Of a DNA stretch of 64,000 nt, positions 20,626 through 28,340 are shown piece by piece. A program made the translations under genes and the position numbers. This stretch comes from Micromonospora nigra (lineage in GTDB: Bacteria; Actinomycetota; Actinomycetes; Mycobacteriales; Micromonosporaceae), in the NCBI RefSeq assembly GCF_900091585.1, contig NZ_FMHT01000003.1, positions 5,075,501 to 5,139,500 of the forward strand, read 5' to 3'. The number at the start of each line of letters is the position of its first letter. The stretch's first letter is position 1. The notes below the pieces were generated by a model. That model saw only the letters and a list, made by a program, of their open reading frames with translations. It did not search any database and was not told where the DNA came from.

Positions 20626-21671
20626 GCGCGACGGGTGGCGGTCGGCTGGCCGATCCCGTCGAGCTGCGCCCGGATCTCCGGCAGGGTCAGCAACAGCGAC
20701 ATGATCTCCGGTACGTCCAGCCGCCGGGCGTTGTGCGAGTGGTAGTCGGCGACGTGTTCCTGGCGGATGTCGCCCTCGTCGAAGTACAGGGCGTAGTTGA
20801 GGTCGCGGCTGTCGACCGGTACCCGCAGGAAGTCACCGAAGTCCTCGGCGCGGGCCAGGTCCTCCCGGCTGGCCAGGGTCTCGAACAGCTTCTCGCCGTG
20901 TCGGATGCCGAGGACGTCGAACTTGGCCGGCACCCCGAACAGGTTGCACAGGGCCGTCGCGAGGTCTCCGACCGTGCAGGCGTCGGCCTTGCGGATGAAG
21001 ACGTCGCCGGGCTGGCCGTGCCGGAAGGCGTGTTCGACCAGGTCGACCGACTCGCCGAGGGACATCAGGAACCGGGTCATCGTCGGTTCGGTCACCGTCG
21101 GTGCCAGGCCGTTGCGGATCTGTTCGACGAACAGGGGGATGACCGAACCGCGGGAGCACATCACGTTGCCGTAGCGCACGCAGCAGACCCTCGTACGGGC
21201 CGCCGGGTTGTTGCGCGCGTGTGCCTGGGCGACCTTCTCCATGAGGGCCTTGGTCATGCCCATCGCGTTGACCGGGTAGACGGCCTTGTCCGTGCTGAGC
21301 AGCACGAGGGTCTCGACGCCGTTGCGTTCGCAGGCGTCGACCACGTTGGCGCTGCCGAGCACATTGGTGCGGACCGCTTCCAGCGGAAAGAACTCGCAGG
21401 AGGGAACCTGCTTGAGGGCCGCCGCGTGGAACACGAACTCGACGCCGCGGGCGGCCTTGAAGACGCTGTCGAGATCCCGGACGTCCCCCACGTAGTAGCG
21501 CACCCGGTCGTCGCGCAGCCGGTGGCGCATCATGTCCTGCTTCGATTCGTCCCGACTGAGGACGCGTACCTCGGCGGCACCGGCGTCGAGCAGCCGGGAC
21601 ACCATCGTCTGCCCGAAGGAACCCGTGCCGCCGGTGATCAGGAAACGTCGGCCCGAAAGTGAGGAAATCAC
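20622..21671 (-). CDS. CapE/FnlA-like UDP-GlcNAc 4,6-dehydratase/5-epimerase
   Basis: A 349-residue soluble SDR that starts the L-FucNAc or L-QuiNAc route from UDP-GlcNAc. It shows FLITGGTGSFGQTMVSRLL, DESKQDMMRHRL, HAAALKQVPSCEFFPLEAV (about 90) and STDKAVYPVNAMGMTKALME (about 130), with Met in the usual Tyr position, as known for inverting dehydratases of this class. GTG 21671 is preceded by AGGAGGAG, a very strong ribosome site. It is divergent from the fnlC-like gene and is first in the leftward operon. Confidence 0.92.
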   Translation of the reverse strand: MISSLSGRRFLITGGTGSFGQTMVSRLLDAGAAEVRVLSRDESKQDMMRHRLRDDRVRYYVGDVRDLDSVFKAARGVEFVFHAAALKQVPSCEFFPLEAVRTNVLGSANVVDACERNGVETLVLLSTDKAVYPVNAMGMTKALMEKVAQAHARNNPAARTRVCCVRYGNVMCSRGSVIPLFVEQIRNGLAPTVTEPTMTRFLMSLGESVDLVEHAFRHGQPGDVFIRKADACTVGDLATALCNLFGVPAKFDVLGIRHGEKLFETLASREDLARAEDFGDFLRVPVDSRDLNYALYFDEGDIRQEHVADYHSHNARRLDVPEIMSLLLTLPEIRAQLDGIGQPTATRRA

Positions 21672-21902
21672 GTCTCCTCCTGCCTTTCCCCACTGTTCCC
21701 AGGGGAGCTGTCGATTCACGTCGAATCGGACCATACAACTCGCCGGGTGACGGCGTACGGATAACACGGAAATGGGCCTGGTGGCTCTGGCGCGACAATT
21801 ACTCGCACTTATCGGTGGCGTTACCGAGGTTCGCTCCGAATCGTTGGACCCTGGTCCGTTGCCGGCGCATCGTCGAAAGCCGGCCGTGTGAAGGGTGGGG
21901 CC
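21672..21902. promoter_or_regulatory. Divergent promoter region between the capE-like and fnlC-like genes
   Basis: 231 bases, clearly more AT-rich than the surroundings, between two divergent genes of one sugar pathway. It must hold the promoters of both. I see no decisive -35/-10 pair or palindrome. Confidence 0.5.
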
Positions 21903-23027
21903 ATGACGCGGGTCATGACGGTGGTGGGAACGCGGCCGGAGATCATCCGGCTGTCCCGGATCACCGATCGACTGGACCGGACGGTCGAGCACGTGCTCGT
22001 CCACACCGGGCAGAACTGGGACCGGTCCCTGTCCGACGTCTTCTTCACCGAGATGCGCCTGCGGGAACCGGACCGCTTCCTGCGGGTCGACACGTCCTCA
22101 CTCGGCCGGGTCCTCGGTGGTGTCCTCGTCGGTGTCGAGGAGGCCGTCCGCGACCTGCGACCGGACGCGCTGCTCGTGCTCGGGGACACCAACAGCGCCA
22201 TCGCGGCGCTGATGGCCCGGCGGATGCGGGTGCCGGTCTACCACATGGAGGCGGGCAACCGGTGCTTCGACCTGAACGTGCCGGAGGAGACCAACCGCCG
22301 CCTGGTCGACCACGTCGCCGACTTCAACCTCGTCTACAGCGAACACGCCCGGCGCAACCTGCTCGCCGAGGGCCTGCACCCCCGGCGCATCCTGCACACC
22401 GGCTCACCGATGCGGGAGGTGATCGAGCACTACCGGCCCCAGATCGAGGCGTCGTCGGTCCTGCGCCAGGTGGAACTGGACGCCGGGAGCTACTTCGTGG
22501 TCAGCGCCCACCGGGAGGAGAACGTGGACCATCCGGCCCGGCTGCGGCGGCTGCTCGACTGCCTGCGCGCGGTCCGTGGCGAGTGGGGACTGCCGGTGCT
22601 GGTGTCGACCCACCCCCGCACCCGCAAGCGGCTGGAGTCGCTGACCGACGACGCCACCGACCTCGACGGCATCGCCTTCCACGAGCCCTTCGGCTTCTTC
22701 GACTACGTCCACCTGCAGACCCGGGCCCGGTGCGTGCTGTCCGACAGCGGCACCATCAGCGAGGAGGCGGCGATCCTCGGCTTCCCCGCGGTGACCCTGC
22801 GGGACTCGATGGAGCGGCCGGAGGCGCTCGACGCCGGCGGCATCATCATGACCGGCCTGGACCGGGACGGCGTCGTCGAGGCCGTCCGGGTGGCGATCGA
22901 CCAGGTGGCCGTGGACGGTGTTCCCTGCCCGGCCGACTACCAGGTCACCGACACCTCCCGGCTGGTGGTCAACTTCATCCTGTCCACGGTGCGCCGGCAT
23001 CACGACTGGGCCGGCATCCGCCGCTGA
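21903..23027 (+). CDS. FnlC/CapG-like UDP-sugar 2-epimerase
   Basis: 374-residue WecB-fold enzyme. The N-terminal VVGTRPEIIRLSR, HTGQNWDRSLSDVFF, LGDTNSAIAALMARR, HMEAGNRCFDLNVPEETNRR (about 113-132), SAHREENVDHP and SDSGTISEEAAILGFP match FnlC/CapG enzymes (C2 epimerisation in UDP-L-FucNAc or UDP-L-QuiNAc synthesis) better than ordinary WecB. The ATG at 21903 follows GGTGGGG; an in-frame GTG at 21888 is the alternative. It is the only rightward gene in the polysaccharide cluster. Confidence 0.9.
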   Translation: MTRVMTVVGTRPEIIRLSRITDRLDRTVEHVLVHTGQNWDRSLSDVFFTEMRLREPDRFLRVDTSSLGRVLGGVLVGVEEAVRDLRPDALLVLGDTNSAIAALMARRMRVPVYHMEAGNRCFDLNVPEETNRRLVDHVADFNLVYSEHARRNLLAEGLHPRRILHTGSPMREVIEHYRPQIEASSVLRQVELDAGSYFVVSAHREENVDHPARLRRLLDCLRAVRGEWGLPVLVSTHPRTRKRLESLTDDATDLDGIAFHEPFGFFDYVHLQTRARCVLSDSGTISEEAAILGFPAVTLRDSMERPEALDAGGIIMTGLDRDGVVEAVRVAIDQVAVDGVPCPADYQVTDTSRLVVNFILSTVRRHHDWAGIRR

Positions 23028-23035
23028 ACAGCGCG

Positions 23036-23072
23036 ACGGGCCGGTGACCCCGTGGCGGGGGCACCGGCCCGT
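23036..23072. terminator. Bidirectional hairpin terminator
   Basis: ACGGGCCGGTG (23036-23046) pairs perfectly with CACCGGCCCGT (23062-23072), and an inner CCCC/GGGG pair extends it. It lies between the convergent fnlC-like and capD-like genes, so it can serve both. Confidence 0.65.
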
Positions 23073-23085
23073 GGGTCGCGGGGCG

Positions 23086-24959
23086 TCAGCGGGGCAGCGG
23101 CAGGCCGTCGGGGACGCTGTCGTCGACGTGGTCGACGGGCTGGGCGCAGATGCGGGCCAGCGCGGCGATGACCTTGGCCGGGTCGTCGAACGGGTCGAGA
23201 CCGCTGACCTCCATCGGGTCGAGCGGGGGCACCGCGACGTGCGACACCAGCGGGTGCAGCGGGCGGACGTCGGTCTCACCGGTGCCGAGCAGGTCCTCGT
23301 GCAGCTTCTCGCCGGGGCGCAACCCGGTGTAGACGATCGGCACGGTGCTGGCGGCCTGCTCCACCATCTGCCGGGCCAGGTCGGCGATGCGTACCGGCTC
23401 GCCCATGTCGAGAACCAGCGCCTCGCCGTCGCGGCCGATCTCGGCGGCCTGGAGGACGAGTTGCACCGCCTCCTGCACGGTCATCAGATACCGGGTCACC
23501 TCGGGGTGGGTGACAGTCAACGGCTTGCCCATCTCGATCTGCCGCTGGAACGCGGTGACCACCGAGCCCCGGCTGCTCAGCACGTTGCCGAAGCGGACGC
23601 TGAGGAAGGTGCCCGGGAAACGCGAGGCGGTGTGGGCGGTCAACCGCTCCGTGATCCGCTTGGAGTAGCCGAGGACACTGGTCGGGTCGGCGGCCTTGTC
23701 GGTGGAGATGTTCACGAACTTCGCCACGTCGCGGCAGGCGTCCAGCACCGTCAGCGTGCCCCAGACATTGGTCTTGATGGCCTCGCCTGGGTGCCGTTCC
23801 AGCAGCGTGAGGTGCTTGAGTGCGGCGGCGTGGAAGATGATCTCAGGGCGGCGTTCCCGGACGATCCGCCGGATCGCCTCGTCGTCGCGCAGGTCGGCGA
23901 GAATCAGTTCGGGGCCGTCCAGCAACGCCCGGCCGTCGAGCGACATCTGCAACGCGTGCAGGGCAGACTCGTCGCGGTCGAGCATCATCAGCTCCCCGGG
24001 TTCGCCTTCATCACCTGCCGGCACAGCTCGGAGCCGATCGAGCCGCCGGCACCCGTGACCAGGACGCGCCGGCCGGTGAGGCTGTTCGTCCGCACCGCCA
24101 TGTCGGCCACGACCTGCCGGCGGCCGAGCAGGTCGCTGATCTGGACGTCGCGTACGTCGGTGACCGTGATCCGATGGTCGACGAGGTCCCGCACCGGCGG
24201 CAGCACCTTGAACGCCGCCCCGGCGTTCAAGGTGCTCTCCCGGATCTGCCGGATGAGGGCGGCGTCGGCGTTGGCCACCGAGAAGATCACCGTGGCGGCG
24301 CCGGTGCGGCGCACCGCCTCGGCGACGTCGTCGCGCCCACCGAGCACCCGCACCCCGTCGACGGCGAGGTTGCGCTTGTCCGGGTCGTCGTCGAGGGCAC
24401 CGACCGGCAGGTACCGGCCGCGCGGGTCGGTGAGCAGGGCGCGCAGCAGCCCTCGCCCCGCGCTACCCATGCCGAACAGCAGGACCGGGGTCGACGAGCG
24501 GACGTCCGGGCGCAGGCGCAGGTCCCGGTGGTGCCGGTAGGCGACCCGCACGACGAGCATGGACAGCAGGGCGAGCGCGCCGCCGACCAGGGGGGTGCTC
24601 GCCGGCACCGGCCGCTCGGTGACCGGAAGTACGCCGAGCAGCATCACCGCGGCAGTGGTGAGCGCGGTTCCCGCCAGCCCCTGCACCTCCTGGAGGCTGC
24701 CGAGCGGGTGGCGGCCGGAGCGCACCCGCCGCGCCGCCACCACCGCCACGTGCAGGCCGGCGGCGAGCAGGCCGCAGCCGGCCGCCCGGGTCAGCTGTGC
24801 GGTGGTCAGGGCGAACTCGTAGCGGGTCCAGGCGGCCCCGACGAACCCGCCGACCCAGGCCGTGGTGTCGAGGGCGAGGAACGCGAGGGCGCGGTACCGG
24901 GCCCTGGTTCGGCGTCGCCTCGGGTCGGCTCCTCGGGTGCTCTGTGTGTCCCGCGACAT
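23086..24959 (-). pseudogene. CapD/PglF/WbpM-like UDP-GlcNAc 4,6-dehydratase, one-base frameshift
   Basis: Two overlapping frames together encode one standard membrane-anchored dehydratase of about 624 residues. The first (ATG 24959, GGGAG before it) has about four N-terminal membrane spans, a CoA-binding-type Rossmann segment (LLFGMGSAGRGLL) and the NAD motif VLVTGAGGSIGSELCRQV, then stops at 23988. The second continues with ELMMLDRDESALHAL, HAAALKHLTLLERHP, STDKAADPTSVLGYSKR and GLRPGEKLHEDLL to 23086. Restoring one G at the C-run 23994-23997 joins NPG to ELMMLD exactly as family members read. Both halves are otherwise intact, so this is either a very recent mutation or a homopolymer sequencing error. 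Intact, it would make the 4-keto sugar used by the PglE/PglD-like enzymes. Confidence 0.9.
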
Positions 24960-25109
24960 GTGCGGCTCCCTGTTCCGGTCGACCACCTCCGCCCGGGGCG
25001 AGCGAAAGGGGGAATTACACCTCTGTCCTTGTTACATGCTTTAGGGGCCTTATGTGCCGCTTTCACCATTGGTGGGAGGATTCGTGCTCCGTGCCGGGGT
25101 TGGGTAACC
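24960..25109. promoter_or_regulatory. AT-richer intergenic stretch upstream of the capD-like gene
   Basis: 150 bases with a locally low GC content (25005-25085) that should carry the capD-like promoter. No confident hexamer pair can be picked. Confidence 0.35.
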
Positions 25110-25754
25110 TCAACGGGCCGGAACGCCCTTGACCACGACGCCCTCGGGCACGTCCCGCACCACACACGCGCCCGCGCCGACGGTGGCGTCCCGGCCCACC
25201 CGCAGCCCCTGGAGGACGGCGGCGGTGGTGCCGACGAGCACCCCGTCGTCGAGCCGGCAGTCCCCGGAGACGGCGGCCAGCGGATTCACCGACACGTGGT
25301 CGGCCAGCACGCAGTCGTGGCCGACCGTGCAGTTCTGGTTGAGGTGCACGTGGCGGCCGACGGTGACGTTCGTGGTGACCCGGGCACCCGGGAACGCGAC
25401 GAAGCCGGGGCCGTGCCGCAGGTCGTCGCCGAGCGTCGCGTCAGGGTGCACGAGGCTGGCCGCCGGGACGCCGTACCGGTCGATCCGCTGGGCGACCGCG
25501 CGCCGGACCCGCGGGTCACCGATGCCGATGACGTGGTGGGTGTCGCCGGGGGCGTCCCGCAGCCACTCGACGCCACCCAGCCAGGGCACGTCCAGCCGGT
25601 GCACCCGCTTGAGGTTCTCCTCGCCGGGCCGGTCGTCGACGAAGCCGAGCAGCCGCCAGCGGGGCGGTCCGGTCCCCGCGTCCATGGCACGGGCGATGGT
25701 CAGGACCTCCCGGCCGTGCCCGCCACAACCGACGATCACCAGGGGTACGGTCAC
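25110..25754 (-). CDS. PglD-like sugar O/N-acetyltransferase (left-handed beta-helix)
   Basis: A 214-residue NeuD/PglD-family acetyltransferase. The N-terminal UDP-binding Rossmann part reads LVIVGCGGHGREVLTIAR and FVDDRPGE. The C-terminal hexapeptide-repeat helix includes GRHVHLNQNCTVGHDCVLAD, with the catalytic His of VGHDC (about residue 142), and ends VVKGVPAR. In PglD this enzyme acetylates the 4-amino group to give UDP-diNAc-bacillosamine. GTG 25754 overlaps the aminotransferase stop (GTGA), so the genes are coupled. Confidence 0.9.
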   Translation of the reverse strand: MTVPLVIVGCGGHGREVLTIARAMDAGTGPPRWRLLGFVDDRPGEENLKRVHRLDVPWLGGVEWLRDAPGDTHHVIGIGDPRVRRAVAQRIDRYGVPAASLVHPDATLGDDLRHGPGFVAFPGARVTTNVTVGRHVHLNQNCTVGHDCVLADHVSVNPLAAVSGDCRLDDGVLVGTTAAVLQGLRVGRDATVGAGACVVRDVPEGVVVKGVPAR

Positions 25755-26899
25755 GCCGCCGGAGCCCCCGTGCGCGCCGTCAGGAACTCGTCGATCGCGG
25801 AGAGCACGGCGGTGACCTCCCGCTCGCCGAGCACGCTGCCGCTGGGCAGGGTCAGCCCGTCGGCGAAGAGCCGCTCGGCCGCCCCGGTGAGCAGGCACTC
25901 GGCGTCGGCGTACGCCGGTTGCAGGTGCATCGGCTTCCACACCGGCCTGGTCTCGATGTCCCGGGCGGCCAGGTGGGCGGCGAGGTCCGCGGCACACCAG
26001 CCCGACCGGTGCCGGTCCACCCGGATGCTGGTGAGCCAGCAGTTCGAGCCGGTGTCCTCGGCGCCGATCAGGTCGACCCCGGGAACCGGGGCGAAGAGTT
26101 TCGCGTACCGGTCGCGCAGTCGCCGGCGGCGGTCGATCATCCCGTCCAACCGCAGGAGCTGGGCGCGGCCGAGCGCGGCGAGCAGGTTGCTCAGCCGGTA
26201 GTTGTAGCCGGTCTCCCGGTGTTCGTAGTGGGGCACCGGCTCGCGCGCCTGGGTTGACAGGTGCCGGGCCCGATCGAGCAGGGCCACGTCGTCGCCGACG
26301 AGCATCCCGCCCCCCGAGGTGGTCATGATCTTGTTCCCGTTGAACGACAGGGCAGCGACCCGGCCGAAGGAACCCGCGGGACGGCCGAGGTGCGTCGCGC
26401 CCAGCGCCTCCGCGGCGTCCTCGACCACCGGGACGTCGGCGGCGGCGCAGACCGGCAGCAGCGCCGGGTAGTCCGCGCAGCTGCCGAGCATGTCGACGGG
26501 GATCACCGCACCCACCCGCTCGCCCCGCGAGCGCAGTCGGTGCAGCACCTCGGCGACCAGCGCCACGTCGATGTTGCCGGTGTGCGGGTCGCAGTCGACG
26601 AAGACCGGCCGCGCACCGGTGTAGCGGACCGCGTTGGCGGTGGCGACGAACGTCAGGGTCGGCACCAGCACCACGTCTTCCGGGCCGACACCCAACCCCA
26701 ACAGGGCCAGGTGCAGCGCCGCGGTGCCCGAACTGACCGCCACCGCGCCACGGGTGCCGACGCGCGCCGCGACCTCCCGCTCGAACGCGTCGAGGTCCGG
26801 CCCGACCGGCGCGACCCACCCGGACCGCAGGGCCGCGATCAGGTACGCCTCCTCCAGCGGCCCGACGTCCGGCGCGGACAGGTGGATGACGCCGCTCAT
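25751..26899 (-). CDS. PglE-like DegT/DnrJ/EryC1/StrS aminotransferase
   Basis: A 382-residue PLP enzyme that would aminate the 4-keto-6-deoxy UDP-sugar. Visible motifs are SGTAALHLALLGLGVGPEDV (about 57), VPTLTFVATANAVRYTGARP, VVEDAAEALGA (about 158) and the PLP lysine in SFNGNKIMTTSGGGML (about 180-195). ATG 26899 overlaps the upstream sugar transferase stop as ATGA. Order and fold match pglC-pglE-pglD of bacillosamine pathways. The exact sugar (bacillosamine versus another 4-amino sugar) is inferred from neighbours. Confidence 0.92.
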   Translation of the reverse strand: MSGVIHLSAPDVGPLEEAYLIAALRSGWVAPVGPDLDAFEREVAARVGTRGAVAVSSGTAALHLALLGLGVGPEDVVLVPTLTFVATANAVRYTGARPVFVDCDPHTGNIDVALVAEVLHRLRSRGERVGAVIPVDMLGSCADYPALLPVCAAADVPVVEDAAEALGATHLGRPAGSFGRVAALSFNGNKIMTTSGGGMLVGDDVALLDRARHLSTQAREPVPHYEHRETGYNYRLSNLLAALGRAQLLRLDGMIDRRRRLRDRYAKLFAPVPGVDLIGAEDTGSNCWLTSIRVDRHRSGWCAADLAAHLAARDIETRPVWKPMHLQPAYADAECLLTGAAERLFADGLTLPSGSVLGEREVTAVLSAIDEFLTARTGAPAA

Positions 26900-27549
26900 C
26901 GCCGGCTCCCGAGGAACTCCGGCGCGGTCGCGCTGCCGGTGGCGGAGATGCCCTCCCGGCCCAGCACCGTACGGACCGTGGCCACCAGGATCGACAGGTC
27001 GAGGCGGAGACTGCGCCGGTCGACGTACTCCACGTCGAGCGCGAGCTTGTCGTCCCAGTCGAGGCTGTTGCGCCCGCGTACCTGGGCCAGGCCGGTGACG
27101 CCCGGACGGACCTCGTGCCGGCGGGCCTGGGTGGGGGAGTACCGGCCGAGGTACTCGGGCAGCAGCGGTCGGGGGCCGACGATGCTCATGTCGCCCCGCA
27201 GCACGTTCCAGAGGGTGGGCAGCTCGTCCAGACTGGAGGCGCGCAGCCAGCGGCCCAGCGGGGTGAGCCGGTCGGCGTCGCTGACCAGCCCGCGGGCCGG
27301 GTCCGGCTCGCGCATGCTGCGGAACTTGACCAACTCGAACAGGCGGTCGTCCCGGCCCACCCGGCGCTGCCGGAACAGCACCGGCCGGCCCAGGCCCACG
27401 GCGACCACCACTGCGACCGCCGCCATCAGCGGCGCGGTCAGCAGCAGCAGTGCCGCCGCGAGGACCACGTCGAACAACCGCTTGACCGGATCGACCCGCC
27501 GCGCGGGCGGGGTCGGGCGTACGGGCGCGGTCAACGAGGTTGCGGGCAC
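26896..27549 (-). CDS. PglC-like monotopic phosphoglycosyl transferase
   Basis: A 217-residue bacterial sugar transferase that starts glycan assembly by moving a phospho-sugar from its UDP carrier to undecaprenyl phosphate. It has one N-terminal hydrophobic (re-entrant) segment (VVLAAALLLLTAPLMAAVAV), then LFRQRRVGRDDRLFELVKFR, the catalytic Asp-Glu in SSLDELPTLWNVLRGDMSIV (about 119) and VGPRPLLPEY. GTG 27549 is preferred to the upstream ATG 27588 because GGAGG lies 8 bases before it. It is first in a coupled three-gene operon and probably decides which sugar begins the repeat unit. Confidence 0.92.
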   Translation of the reverse strand: MPATSLTAPVRPTPPARRVDPVKRLFDVVLAAALLLLTAPLMAAVAVVVAVGLGRPVLFRQRRVGRDDRLFELVKFRSMREPDPARGLVSDADRLTPLGRWLRASSLDELPTLWNVLRGDMSIVGPRPLLPEYLGRYSPTQARRHEVRPGVTGLAQVRGRNSLDWDDKLALDVEYVDRRSLRLDLSILVATVRTVLGREGISATGSATAPEFLGSRR

Positions 27550-27793
27550 CGTTCTGACCTCCGTGAGTCGACCGTCGAAGCAGACCAACGGGTCGTGTCA
27601 CGTGATCCCCTCCCAGCAGGTGGAAGCGGCGACAGTCACACGAAACCCGACACCTCAACTCGCGAGGGCACGGAAAGGACACGGCGCATGGGCGCGCCAC
27701 GTGCGGGCCGGAGTGTCGTCGTGGCTGGTCAGCCCGGACACGTGGCCGAGGGCGTCGCGTCAGCGGGCGGGCCGACCCGCCGGCGGCGTCGCC
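27550..27793. promoter_or_regulatory. Upstream region of the pglC-like operon
   Basis: 244 bases between the sugar transferase start and the next leftward gene's stop. It must contain the operon promoter. I see a CACGTG hexamer near 27600 but no convincing -35/-10 pair. Confidence 0.3.
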
Positions 27794-28219
27794 TCAGGAG
27801 TCGGCGTCGAGCCGACGTTGCAGCAGGACCCGCAGCGGCACCGACTCACCGTCGCGACCGCCCTCGCCGACCACCAGCGGCGCCGGGCCGGGCTGCGGGT
27901 CGGCCCCGAGGAACCGGGCGCGCAGCGCGCGGGGCACGGTCAGCAGGTGGAACCGGCCGTCCACGTCCACGGCCCGGGTCCGGGCCCGGTCGATGTACCA
28001 GCCGTGCAGGCGGGTGCGGTAGCGGGCCCGGCCGTCGTGTGACCGGGCGACGAGCCGGGTGGTGGGCAGGCCCCGCCGCCGCGCCTCGGCGACGAACGCG
28101 CTGACCAGCCGCGCCGCCTCGGCCTGTTCGGCATGCCGGCGCCGCTCCTGGGCCGCCGCGTGCGCCAGCACCGCGTGCCGCCGCGTCTCCCGCCAGTCCG
28201 GGCCGTCGTCGGTGACCAC
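27794..28219 (-). CDS. Conserved hypothetical protein (141 aa)
   Basis: A soluble, charged protein with a helical Arg/Glu-rich first half (HAAAQERRRHAEQAEAARLV) and a compact second half (LHGWYIDRARTRAVDVDGRF then LLTVPRALRARFLG). The second half looks like a small beta-rich domain. It has normal actinomycete codon use and stands alone between the sugar operon and tex. No family recognised. Confidence 0.6.
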   Translation of the reverse strand: MVTDDGPDWRETRRHAVLAHAAAQERRRHAEQAEAARLVSAFVAEARRRGLPTTRLVARSHDGRARYRTRLHGWYIDRARTRAVDVDGRFHLLTVPRALRARFLGADPQPGPAPLVVGEGGRDGESVPLRVLLQRRLDADS

Positions 28220-28340
28220 GACCCTGACGGTACGCCGGCCCGCCGCCGCCGGCCCACCTGCCCTCGCCCCCGTCCTCGCCCCTTCCTCCGCGCGGCGTCA
28301 GCCTGCGAGTCACCGGTGGTGATGCCCGACGACCCTCGGC

